DNA from: Halisarca cf. caerulea
Lineage: Eukaryota > Porifera > Demospongiae > Chondrillida > Halisarcidae
Assembly: GCA_963170055.1 (NCBI GenBank)
Contig: CAUJGJ010000002.1
Location: 3,663,546 to 3,686,274, forward strand
Length of the DNA stretch: 22,729 bases
Direction of reading: 5' to 3'
Positions 1-7,839 of this stretch are shown here, one piece after another. A program made the position numbers and the translations under genes. Every line of letters starts with the position of its first letter. Within the stretch, counting starts at the first letter, position 1. The notes beneath the pieces were generated by a model. It saw only the letters and a program-made list of their open reading frames with translations, did no database searches and was not told the origin of the DNA.

Positions 1-313
1 ATAAATTCAAAGGAGGAAAACTTGATTTTGCCAGAATTTTAAAGCATGTATGGAAATTACTCCGCACCCACAAGTATTTTGAAAGAAAAGCACAGAAAAT
101 ATGATCGCTCCGCAATTGTCTACCTCCACAAACAGTACTCATGCAGTCTGAGGAATATTTTATGCTGTTCTATTTCATTTTCGATCACAGGCACACCTCA
201 CTATTTATTCATCAATCTTTAATTGTATCCCATTTTAAATTTATGCTTTGTCTTTTCTTTACTGTATATTAGGCTGAGGTCAAGGGTCAGTTTTGGCCAA
301 GACCAGAATTAAT
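1..313. other. AT-rich non-coding flank, no gene seen
   Basis: I see no convincing coding region, RNA gene or repeat with clear boundaries here. The sequence is AT-rich with stops in every frame. It may belong to an old mobile element, but no termini are visible. Confidence 0.6.
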
Positions 314-328
314 TATCTATCTATCTAT
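314..328. repeat. (TATC)n microsatellite
   Basis: A short run of the tetranucleotide TATC, a little under four units, lies just left of a perfect palindrome made of the related GTAT/ATAC unit. Confidence 0.8.
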
Positions 329-336
329 AATAAGAT

Positions 337-360
337 GTATGTATGTATATACATACATAC
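337..360. repeat. 24-bp perfect palindrome of GTAT/ATAC units
   Basis: Three GTAT units (337-348) are followed directly by three ATAC units (349-360). The 24 bases equal their own reverse complement with no spacer, so the stretch could extrude as a cruciform. The flanking bases (T on both sides) do not extend the symmetry. It probably arose by expansion and inversion of a tetranucleotide repeat. Confidence 0.9.
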
Positions 361-364
361 TCCA

Positions 365-480
365 CTTATAAAGAACCCTATTAAAAAAAACGTTTGCTTA
401 TAAAGAATGATTTCCCAAGTCCAAGTTTGTGTGCATACATTTTCCCTCTGTTATAACAAACAAACTCCTGTTATAAAGAA
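365..480. repeat. Cluster of TTATAAAGAA motifs, possible DNA-transposon remnant
   Basis: The 10-mer TTATAAAGAA occurs at 366-375, 398-407 and 471-480, with a related GTTATAACAAA near 450-460. A fourth copy in the same orientation lies at 1830-1839. Repeated TTATAA-type motifs are known near the ends of some pogo/Tigger-like DNA transposons, so a decayed element is possible. No terminal inverted repeat or transposase was found, so this assignment is weak. Confidence 0.35.
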
Positions 481-625
481 CTCATCAATGCTGCCAGTGA
501 ATTTTAAATGAGATTTCAATTGGATTTAGTGTTCTAAAAAAGTGCACAGAGTAGTGAATAAGAATTAACTAAAATTTGAGCTCCACCATGGCCATCAGTG
601 TAAATCATTATGCCATAATTCTTCT

Positions 626-650
626 ATATTACATATTAATAATGTAATAT
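626..650. repeat. Inverted repeat, 9-bp arms (ATATTACAT / ATGTAATAT)
   Basis: Arms at 626-634 and 642-650 are perfect reverse complements around a 7-base AT-only loop. The stretch is entirely AT-rich, so it may be a chance or low-complexity structure. No U-tract follows that would suggest a terminator. Confidence 0.6.
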
Positions 651-666
651 TTATACTCTGTAATAC

Positions 667-683
667 ATTATTATTATTATTAT
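667..683. repeat. (ATT)n microsatellite
   Basis: Between five and six uninterrupted ATT units. It lies on the downstream (3') side of the minus-strand retrotransposon remnant. Confidence 0.85.
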
Positions 684-762
684 CGAAGCAAAGTATAATA
701 CACAAGGCTACATATTATGCAGATACTGATACACGTGACACTGTGTACACATAACATTATAT

Positions 763-788
763 ATAATAACAATAATAACAATAACAAT
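763..788 (-). repeat. (AAT/AAC)n microsatellite, possible 3' tail of the retrotransposon remnant
   Basis: An interrupted run of AAT and AAC units; on the minus strand it reads as mixed TTG/TTA triplets. It begins about 30 bases after the stop codon of the minus-strand retrotransposon remnant. Several non-LTR retrotransposon families end in short microsatellite-like tails instead of poly(A), so this may mark the element's 3' end. No target-site duplication was identified. Confidence 0.5.
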
Positions 789-819
789 GATATTAAGTAC
801 ACCATAAATATACATGCAT

Positions 820-1557
820 CTAGAAATGAAAGTCTCTATGAGCAGTGACTGGTATAGTTACGGTGATTGACACTGCGTTTCCAACCTGTACAGCAACAGA
901 TACTCTCTGTAGAAGGTAGGCGAAGGATCTGGGCTCTCCAGTGACCATCTTCAGGCATTTTCCGAGCCTCTTCAAGAAGGCCATCGAGCTAGGGCCAATT
1001 GAGCCACAAGTTTCCACAGCGATCGGCTGGAAGAAGTACATGTTACCCAGATGGGAGTACTTCCTTACTTTCATCTCTTCAGCATATGCAGCCGCGCCTC
1101 CAGCCTCATTGGCTGCTCTTCGCACATTGGATTGGCAAAATGTGTCAATGCACTTAGCATCCCAAACTAAGAACTTCCCCTGCTCTCATGGGGTCATAGA
1201 CATCCCATCAGGCCGCTTCCTGTCTGACTGATGGAGACCTGAAGGTTCAAGTCGAGAAGGAAGGCCTGCTGCTGAGAGGGAGTGCTGGATAATGTTGTTT
1301 AGTGCACAATGTCGAGAGAATCTACCCTGACTGTGCCTACAACTGAGGCCGTGTCTGGCAAACTGCTCGACCTCGGATTCACAATGTACACACTGGTGGA
1401 GTTGACCAAGGGGAGCTCCTACTCTGAGACCCACTGCAGTCCGAATGGCAGTGTCATCCATCCTAAGACCCTGAGAGGAAACCGGTGGAGCATTCAACCA
1501 TGCACCTGACTCTGGGGTTCTAGAACCCTATAGCCTAGCTCTGTTCTCATCATCATT
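820..1557 (-). pseudogene. Non-LTR retrotransposon ORF2, C-terminal fragment with CCHC finger and nuclease-like motifs (decayed)
   Basis: One minus-strand reading frame spans this region and resembles the segment downstream of the reverse transcriptase domain in non-LTR retrotransposons of marine invertebrates. Seen in order: GAWLNAP near 1490-1506; a C-x2-C-x9-H-x3-C zinc knuckle (codons at 1339-1392, ending HGLSC); RRxHx-like SRH; an EPSGL block; RPDG at about 1204-1215; VWDAKCIDTF at about 1135-1164; KYSHLGN; PIAVETCGSIGPS; and TGEPRSFAYLLQRVSVAVQ before the stop at 820-822. The RPD and D-A-K pair fits a PD-(D/E)XK nuclease of the restriction-like type carried by R2-type elements; that reading is inference. 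Two in-frame stops break it: TAG at 1528-1530 and TGA at 1186-1188, the latter right after a Pro where the family usually has Trp. The frame itself is not shifted. The reverse transcriptase domain is absent; upstream lies a microsatellite. This is a dead, 5'-truncated copy. Confidence 0.85.
1339..1392 (-). other. CCHC zinc-knuckle segment within the retrotransposon remnant
   Basis: The translated motif is CVHC, nine residues, then HGLSC, giving C-x2-C-x9-H-x3-C. This resembles the CCHC motif that precedes the restriction-like endonuclease in R2-type non-LTR elements, a little off the usual H-x4-C spacing. All four metal-binding residues are intact in this otherwise broken copy. Confidence 0.6.
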
Positions 1558-1560
1558 GCA

Positions 1561-1591
1561 TTCTTCTTCTTCTTCTTATTATTATTATTAT
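1561..1591. repeat. Compound microsatellite (TTC)n(TTA)n
   Basis: About five TTC units pass directly into about five TTA units. It abuts the upstream end of the retrotransposon remnant. On the minus strand it reads (ATA)n(AGA)n after a TGTAAGGC-type sequence, which could be the 3' tail of a second retroelement or SINE lying at about 1592-1700, but that is only a suggestion. Confidence 0.85.
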
Positions 1592-1592
1592 G

Positions 1593-1618
1593 CCTTACAG
1601 TCACAATGTGACTGAAGG
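1593..1618. repeat. Hairpin: CAGTCACA / TGTGACTG with CCTT / AAGG extension
   Basis: CAGTCACA (1598-1605) and TGTGACTG (1607-1614) pair perfectly around one central A. CCTT (1593-1596) and AAGG (1615-1618) extend the stem after a single bulged A. It sits beside the compound microsatellite and may be part of a short retroelement 3' end; 3' stem-loops adjoining simple-repeat tails are known in several LINE and SINE families. The assignment to an element is unproven. Confidence 0.6.
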
Positions 1619-1865
1619 ACTAAGCACCAACTGGTGGTGTAGCCAGTAATGAAGTTAAAGTGATTGGGAAGGTGATGTGTAATAGGATGAAACTGGGATG
1701 AAGTTTAGGGGAGATAAAAGCACGCGTACGAAATAAATAAATAATAAAAATAAATTTGTATGTTTGAGAGCTTTATTTAATGTGAGGTAATTTTATCCGT
1801 GATGATCCGTACATTAACATACACTTCTTTTATAAAGAACAAATCCTTGTGGATTTCATGGTTTC
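1619..1865. other. Non-coding stretch with (AAAT)n tract
   Basis: No gene is visible. The region holds an (AAAT)n/(AAT)n tract at 1731-1755, one further TTATAAAGAA motif at 1830-1839, and a small inverted repeat AAATCC/GGATTT (1841-1856) right after it. The pair TTATAAAGAA plus adjacent inverted repeat may be a scrap of the same element family as the motifs near 365-480. Confidence 0.5.
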
Positions 1866-1902
1866 AAGGGAGGGAGGCCTAGGGAGAGGGGGAGAGAGAG
1901 GG
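1866..1902 (+). repeat. Homopurine tract (GGGA/GA-rich)
   Basis: A purine-only run at 1866-1877, a CCT interruption, then purines again at 1881-1902. G-runs of three or more occur at 1868-1870, 1872-1874, 1882-1884 and 1888-1892, so a G-quadruplex or triplex is conceivable. No gene or promoter context is visible. Confidence 0.7.
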
Positions 1903-2081
1903 TTAGATACATAGATACTTGACACTAATCTCTGAATCCAATCCGAATCTTTTCATCATTCGTAGAGTAGGGTAGTCTAGCCACTATCCCCTTACTTCTC
2001 TTCACCCACGTTAGGAGAAATTCTGGGCTAATGGCTATAGATTAGATAGGGTTTGCAATGCCGTGAATTGTCCCCTGCCGT

Positions 2082-2142
2082 AAGTTGTCCCTCTATCGTT
2101 TCATCAATATTGTATTCGATAAGCGCCCGCGCCGGACAACTT
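2082..2142. repeat. Inverted repeat AAGTTGTCC / GGACAACTT
   Basis: AAGTTGTCC at 2082-2090 is the perfect reverse complement of GGACAACTT at 2134-2142. Outside it, AATTGTCCCC lies just upstream and GGGGACGACAA just beyond the G-run, giving a second imperfect pair. This looks like a small foldback element, perhaps a MITE fragment, disrupted by growth of the G-run. The boundaries are uncertain. Confidence 0.5.
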
Positions 2143-2145
2143 TTA

Positions 2146-2162
2146 GGGGGGGGGGGGGGGGG
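2146..2162 (+). repeat. G17 homopolymer
   Basis: Seventeen consecutive G follow TTTTA and precede ACGACAAG. Runs of this length are hard to sequence, so the exact length is uncertain. It lies inside the imperfect foldback region. Confidence 0.9.
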
Positions 2163-2338
2163 ACGACAAGATTTTGTGTGGCAGGTTAACAGGTTGGGTC
2201 TGGTTTGGACCTTATAACATGACAGTAATATATGCATATGACATGTATCTAACTTCGTGTTTATTGAGTTTGGTCTGTGGATGTTTTCTTTCATGTAGGA
2301 CTTATCTCCGGTAATATTGGGGATCAATGTGAAGCTAC

Positions 2339-2663
2339 CGTAGAGCGGGAAATTTTCGCGGCATAAATTTTCGCGAATCGAAGTAAAATGTAATTTTCGC
2401 GAGTTTTATTTTCGGGATGTGAAGATTTTTATTTGCGTTTTGTTACGTTTCAAGTCATTTGCGTCCATTTCTAGACCATTTCAAGTTCGGAGTGTGCTTT
2501 TCGCTGAGTTTATCGCTCCATTCCTTAGAGAATCTTGTTACAGCATGCTGTTTTCCCGACTTTAGTGCGCATCTGTCAAAATTTTCGCAGTTAAAGTTTC
2601 GCGAATCCGTACAATTCGCGAATATAGCGGAAATATTACCTCGCGAAAATTTCCCGCTCTACG
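2339..2663. mobile_element. 325-bp MITE-like element with 22-bp perfect TIRs
   Basis: The left end (2339-2360, beginning CGTAGAGCGGGAAA) and the right end (2642-2663) are exact reverse complements over 22 bases. TA dinucleotides lie at 2336-2337 and 2664-2665, with one extra C on the left, consistent with a TA target-site duplication as in Tc1/mariner-type insertion, though this is not decisive. Sub-terminal TTCGCGA or TTTTCGCG motifs recur on the left (near 2354, 2369, 2394) and in inverse on the right (near 2599, 2615, 2641), so much of the element can fold on itself. There is no transposase; open frames crossing it read through both terminal repeats and are not credible genes. It would depend on enzymes supplied by an autonomous relative. 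Confidence 0.85.
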
Positions 2664-2906
2664 TATCATGCAGTTCCCATGCCTAATTGACCATTTTCTT
2701 TTACCAGTTCTCATTAGTGCTGCTTTCTTGAAGCTTACTGGCAAGTTTGTGTCTAGGTATGGCTTGTATCCTTTATTTACTGAGGTCCACTTTTCTGAAC
2801 TTGAGAAAGAGGCTTATCAAATAGGGTACTTCAGTGAATTCAAGTAGACACTCGAGTTTGGTGTCATTTGATTGCCCTAAGTCAAGCCCTCAGTATAACT
2901 AAGAGC
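2664..2906. other. Unassigned spacer between the MITE and the satellite
   Basis: No gene, RNA or repeat stands out. It has a higher GC content than the satellite and no detectable satellite similarity, so it marks the true left flank of the array. Confidence 0.5.
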
Positions 2907-2928
2907 ATTCTAACGATTTTGTTAGAAT
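2907..2928. repeat. Hairpin at the satellite's left edge
   Basis: ATTCTAAC (2907-2914) and GTTAGAAT (2921-2928) are perfect reverse complements around GATTTT. The hairpin coincides with the point where satellite similarity fades (about 2911). It could be a relic of the breakpoint or element end from which the array grew, or chance. Confidence 0.7.
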
Positions 2929-3445
2929 AAAATGAAATAAAGATAAAATGAACTTTTACAATGTTAACAGTCTTAAAAGACATTAGAATACTTTTCAAAT
3001 GTACAATTTGAAGAAAATATAAAATATCAAGCAAAGTTAAAAAAATATTTGCAACTTTTGCAAATTTATTCTTAAGATAAAATTAAATTTTGCAACATTA
3101 ACATTCTTAAAAGACATTTGAATACAGTACTTTACAGATGCGTAATTTGCACAAAGAATTGCTAAATATAGTTTATCAGAAATTTGGAACTTTGGCATTT
3201 TTATTCTTAAGATAAAATGAAGATTTACAACATTAACATTCTGAAAAAACACTGGAATACTTTCAAAATCTGTAATTTGCAGTAAATATAAATTACTAAG
3301 TATAATTTATGAGATATTTGAAACTTTGCCAATGTTATTCTTAAGATAAAATCAAATTTAGCAACGTTGCATTTTGTACAGACATTTGAATGCTTGTTAA
3401 AGGTGTAAATTGCAGAATTTGAAAGTTACTAAGTTCACTTTCTAA
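2911..3445 (+). repeat. Four diverged edge monomers of the 134-bp satellite
   Basis: Approximate units are 2911-3043, 3044-3178, 3179-3312 and 3313-3445. They keep the period and landmarks such as AAGATAAAAT, TTAACATTCTTAAAAGACA and TAATTTGC, but carry many substitutions against the core consensus. Divergence is greatest on the left and drops abruptly within the fourth unit: from about 3409 rightward the sequence is essentially consensus. These units read TTATTCTTAAGAT where the core reads TTAGTCTTAGGAT. Such decayed edges are typical of satellites homogenised by unequal exchange, which is inefficient at array ends. Confidence 0.9.
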
Positions 3446-3572
3446 GATATTTGAAACTTTGGCAATTTTAGTCTTAGGATAAAATTAAAATTAGCAACGT
3501 TAACATTTTTAAAAGACATTTGACAACTTTGTAAAAGTGTAATTTGCAGAATTTGAAAATTACTAAGTTCAA
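3446..3572 (+). repeat. 127-bp short monomer variant (first of six)
   Basis: This unit lacks seven bases near its end: TTCACTTTCTAAGAT becomes TTCAAGAT, and the preceding GAAAGTTAC reads GAAAATTAC. The same linked pair of changes recurs in five other units: 4109-4235, 5710-5836, 7043-7169, 10922-11048 and 12657-12783. The shared linkage indicates one origin followed by spread. None occurs to the right of 12783. Confidence 0.9.
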
Positions 3573-6500
3573 GATATTTGCAACTTTGGCAATTTTAGTC
3601 TTAGGATAAAATTAAAATTAGCAGCGTTAACATTTTTAAAAGACATTTGACAACTTTGTAAAAGTGTAATTTGCAGAATTTGAAAGTTACTAAGTTCACT
3701 TTCTAAGATATTTGCAACTTTGGCAATTTTAGTCTTAGGATAAAATTAAAATTAGCAACGTTAACATTTTTAAAAGACATTTGACAACTTTGTAAAAGTG
3801 TAATTTGCAGAATTTGAAAGTTACTAAGTTCACTTTCTAAGATATTTGCAACTTTGGCAATTTTAGTCTTAGGATAAAATTAAAATTAGCAACGTTAACA
3901 TTTTTAAAAGACATTTGACAACTTTGTAAAAGTGTAATTCGCAGAATTTGAAAGTTACTAAGTTCACTTTCTAAGATATTTGCAACTTTGGCAATTTTAG
4001 TCTTAGGATAAAATTAAAATTAGCAACGTTAACATTTTTAAAAGACATTTGACAACTTTGTAAAAGTGTAGTTTGCAGAATTTGAAAGTTACTAAGTTCA
4101 CTTTCTAAGATATTTGCAACTTTGGCAATTTTAGTCTTAGGATAAAATTAAAATTAGCAACGTTAACATTTTTAAAAGACATTTGACAACTTTGTAAAAG
4201 TGTAATTTGCAGAATTTGAAAATTACTAAGTTCAAGATATTTGCAACTTTGGCAATTTTAGTCTTAGGATAAAATTAAAATTAGCAACGTTAACATTTTT
4301 AAAAGACATTTGACAACTTTGTAAAAGTGTAGTTTGCAGAATTTGAAAGTTACTAAGTTCACTTTCTAAGATATTTGCAACTTTGGCAATTTTAGTCTTA
4401 GGATAAAATTAAAATTAGCAACGTTAACATTTTTAAAAGACATTTGACAACTTTGTAAAAGTGTAGTTTGCAGAATTTGAAAGTTACTAAGTTCACTTTC
4501 TAAGATATTTGCAACTTTGGCAATTTTAGTCTTAGGATAAAATTAAAATTAGCAACGTTAACATTTTTAAAAGACATTTGACAACTTTGTAAAAGTGTAA
4601 TTTGCAGAATTTGAAAGTTACTAAGTTCACTTTCTAAGATATTTGCAACTTTGGCAATTTTAGTCTTAGGATAAAATTAAAATTAGCAACGTTAACATTT
4701 TTAAAAGACATTTGACAACTTTGTAAAAGTGTAATTCGCAGAATTTGAAAGTTACTAAGTTCACTTTCTAAGATATTTGCAACTTTGGCAATTTTAGTCT
4801 TAGGATAAAATTAAAATTAGCAACGTTAACATTTTTAAAAGACATTTGACAACTTTGTAAAAGTGTAGTTTGCAGAATTTGAAAGTTACTAAGTTCACTT
4901 TCTAAGATATTTGCAACTTTGGCAATTTTAGTCTTAGGATAAAATTAAAATTAGCAACGTTAACATTTTTAAAAGACATTTGACAACTTTGTAAAAGTGT
5001 AATTTGCAGAATTTGAAAGTTACTAAGTTCACTTTCTAAGATATTTGCAACTTTGGCAATTTTAGTCTTAGGATAAAATTAAAATTAGCAACGTTAACAT
5101 TTTTAAAAGACATTTGACAACTTTGTAAAAGTGTAATTTGCAGAATTTGAAAGTTACTAAGTTCACTTTCTAAGATATTTGCAACTTTGGCAATTTTAGT
5201 CTTAGGATAAAATTAAAATTAGCAACGTTAACATTTTTAAAAGACATTTGACAACTTTGTAAAAGTGTAATTTGCAGAATTTGAAAGTTACTAAGTTCAC
5301 TTTCTAAGATATTTGCAACTTTGGCAATTTTAGTCTTAGGATAAAATTAAAATTAGCAACGTTAACATTTTTAAAAGACATTTGACAACTTTGTAAAAGT
5401 GTAGTTTGCAGAATTTGAAAGTTACTAAGTTCACTTTCTAAGATATTTGCAACTTTGGCAATTTAAGTCTTAGGATAAAATTAAAATTAGCAACGTTAAC
5501 ATTTTTAAAAGACATTTGACAACTTTGTAAAAGTGTAATTTGCAGAATTTGAAAGTTACTAAGTTCACTTTCTAAGATATTTGCAACTTTGGCAATTTTA
5601 GTCTTAGGATAAAATTAAAATTAGCAACGTTAACATTTTTAAAAGACATTTGACAACTTTGTAAAAGTGTAATTTGCAGAATTTGAAAGTTACTAAGTTC
5701 ACTTTCTAAGATATTTGCAACTTTGGCAATTTTAGTCTTAGGATAAAATTAAAATTAGCAACGTTAACATTTTTAAAAGACATTTGACAACTTTGTAAAA
5801 GTGTAATTTGCAGAATTTGAAAATTACTAAGTTCAAGATATTTGCAACTTTGGCAATTTTAGTCTTAGGATAAAATTAAAATTAGCAACGTTAACATTTT
5901 TAAAAGACATTTGACAACTTTGTAAAAGTGTAGTTTGCAGAATTTGAAAGTTACTAAGTTCACTTTCTAAGATATTTGCAACTTTGGCAATTTTAGTCTT
6001 AGGATAAAATTAAAATTAGCAACGTTAACATTTTTAAAAACCATTTGACAACTTTGTAAAAGTGTAATTTGCAGAATTTGAAAGTTACTAAGTTCACTTT
6101 CTAAGATATTTGCAACTTTGGCAATTTTAGTCTTAGGATAAAATTAAAATTAGCAACGTTAACATTTTTAAAAGACATTTGACAACTTTGTAAAAGTGTA
6201 ATTTGCAGAATTTGAAAGTTACTAAGTTCACTTTCTAAGATATTTGCAACTTTGGCAATTTTAGTCTTAGGATAAAATTAAAATTAGCAACGTTAACATT
6301 TTTAAAAGACATTTGACAACTTTGTAAAAGTGTAGTTTGCAGAATTTGAAAGTTACTAAGTTCACTTTCTAAGATATTTGCAACTTTGGCAATTTTAGTC
6401 TTAGGATAAAATTAAAATTAGCAACGTTAACATTTTTAAAAGACATTTGACAACTTTGTAAAAGTGTAATTTGCAGAATTTGAAAGTTACTAAGTTCACT

Positions 6501-6908
6501 TTCTAAGATATTTGCAACTTTGGCAATTTTAGTCTTAGGATAAAATTAAAATTAGCAACGTTAACATTTTTAAAAGACATTTGACAACTTTGTAAAAGTG
6601 TAATTTGCAGAATTTGAAAGTTACTAAGTTCACTTTCTAAGATATTTGCAACTTTGGCAATTTTAGTCTTAGGATAAAATTAAAATTAGCAACGTTAACA
6701 TTTTTAAAAGACATTTGACAACTTTGTAAAAGTGTAATTTGCAGAATTTGAAAGTTACTAAGTTCACTTTCTAAGATATTTGCAACTTTGGCAATTTTAG
6801 TCTTAGGATAAAATTAAAATTAGCAACGTTAACATTTTTAAAAGACATTTGACAACTTTGTAAAAGTGTAATTTGCAGAATTTGAAAGTTACTAAGTTCA
6901 CTTTCTAA

Positions 6909-7571
6909 GATATTTGCAACTTTGGCAATTTTAGTCTTAGGATAAAATTAAAATTAGCAACGTTAATATTTTTAAAAGACATTTGACAACTTTGTAAAAG
7001 TGTACTTTGCAGAATTTGAAAGTTACTAAGTTCACTTTCTAAGATATTTGCAACTTTGGCAATTTTAGTCTTAGGATAAAATTAAAATTAGCAACGTTAA
7101 CATTTTTAAAAGACATTTGAAAACTTTGTAAAAGTGTAATTTGCAGAATTTGAAAATTACTAAGTTCAAGATATTTGCAACTTTGGCAATTTTAGTCTTA
7201 GGATAAAATTAAAATTAGCAACGTTAACATTTTTAAAAGACATTTGACAACTTTGTAAAAGTGTACTTTGCAGAATTTGAAAGTTACTAAGTTCAATTTC
7301 TAAGATATTTGCAACTTTAGCAATTTTAGTCTTAGGATAAAATTAAAATTAGCAACGTTAACATTTTTAAAAGACATTTGACAACTTTGTAAAAGTGTAG
7401 TTTGCAGAATTTGAAAGTTACTAAGTTCACTTTCTAAGATATTTGCAACTTTGGCAATTTTAGTCTTAGGATAAAATTAAAATTAGCAACGTTAACATTT
7501 TTAAAAGACATTTGACAACTTTGTAAAAGTGTAGTTTGCAGAATTTGAAAGTTACTAAGTTCACTTTCTAA
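6909..7571 (+). repeat. Higher-order cassette of five monomers, copy 1 (663 bp)
   Basis: Ordered units: position-97 C with GTTAATATT; the 127-bp short unit; C with TTCAATTTC; G with CTTTAGCAA; and G. This combination of private variants recurs in the same order at 10788 and 12523. The short unit of this copy also has TTGAAAAC in place of TTGACAAC. Confidence 0.9.
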
Positions 7572-7839
7572 GATATTTGCAACTTTGGCAATTTTAGTCT
7601 TAGGATAAAATTAAAATTAGCAACGTTAACATTTTTAAAAGACATTTGACAACTTTGTAAAAGTGTAATTTGCAGAATTTGAAAGTTACTAAGTTCACTT
7701 TCTAAGATATTTGCAACTTTGGCAATTTTAGTCTTAGGATAAAATTAAAATTAGCAACGTTAACATTTTTAAAAGACATTTGACAACTTTGTAAAAGTGT
7801 AATTTGCAGAATTTGAAAGTTACTAAGTTCACTTTCTAA

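Noticed and set aside
451..480. Intact pogo/Tigger transposon end
   Set aside because: TTATAAAGAA motifs are suggestive, but all copies have the same orientation, no terminal inverted repeats are visible and no transposase frame exists nearby.
941..1231. Plus-strand open frame of 96 codons
   Set aside because: It is antisense to the retrotransposon remnant, whose minus-strand frame carries recognisable conserved motifs. The plus-strand translation shows none.
1309..1509. Plus-strand open frame of 66 codons
   Set aside because: It too is the complement of the retrotransposon remnant, with no recognisable motif of its own.
1592..1720. SINE with tRNA-derived head
   Set aside because: A hairpin and microsatellite tail are present, but I could not recognise A-box and B-box promoter motifs at the right spacing, so it is left as a possible retroelement tail only.
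2028..2327. Minus-strand open frame with a poly-proline run
   Set aside because: The prolines come from reading the G17 homopolymer on the opposite strand. The rest shows no domain, and the frame crosses a foldback repeat.
2459..2744. Two overlapping short open frames on opposite strands
   Set aside because: Both lie largely within the MITE-like element and run across its right terminal repeat, so they reflect repeat sequence and not genes.
3037..3252. Minus-strand open frame of 71 codons with internal repetition
   Set aside because: It lies in the diverged satellite monomers, and its repeated residues (NVNVVNLHFILRI-like) only mirror the tandem DNA repeat. Core monomers carry stops in this frame.
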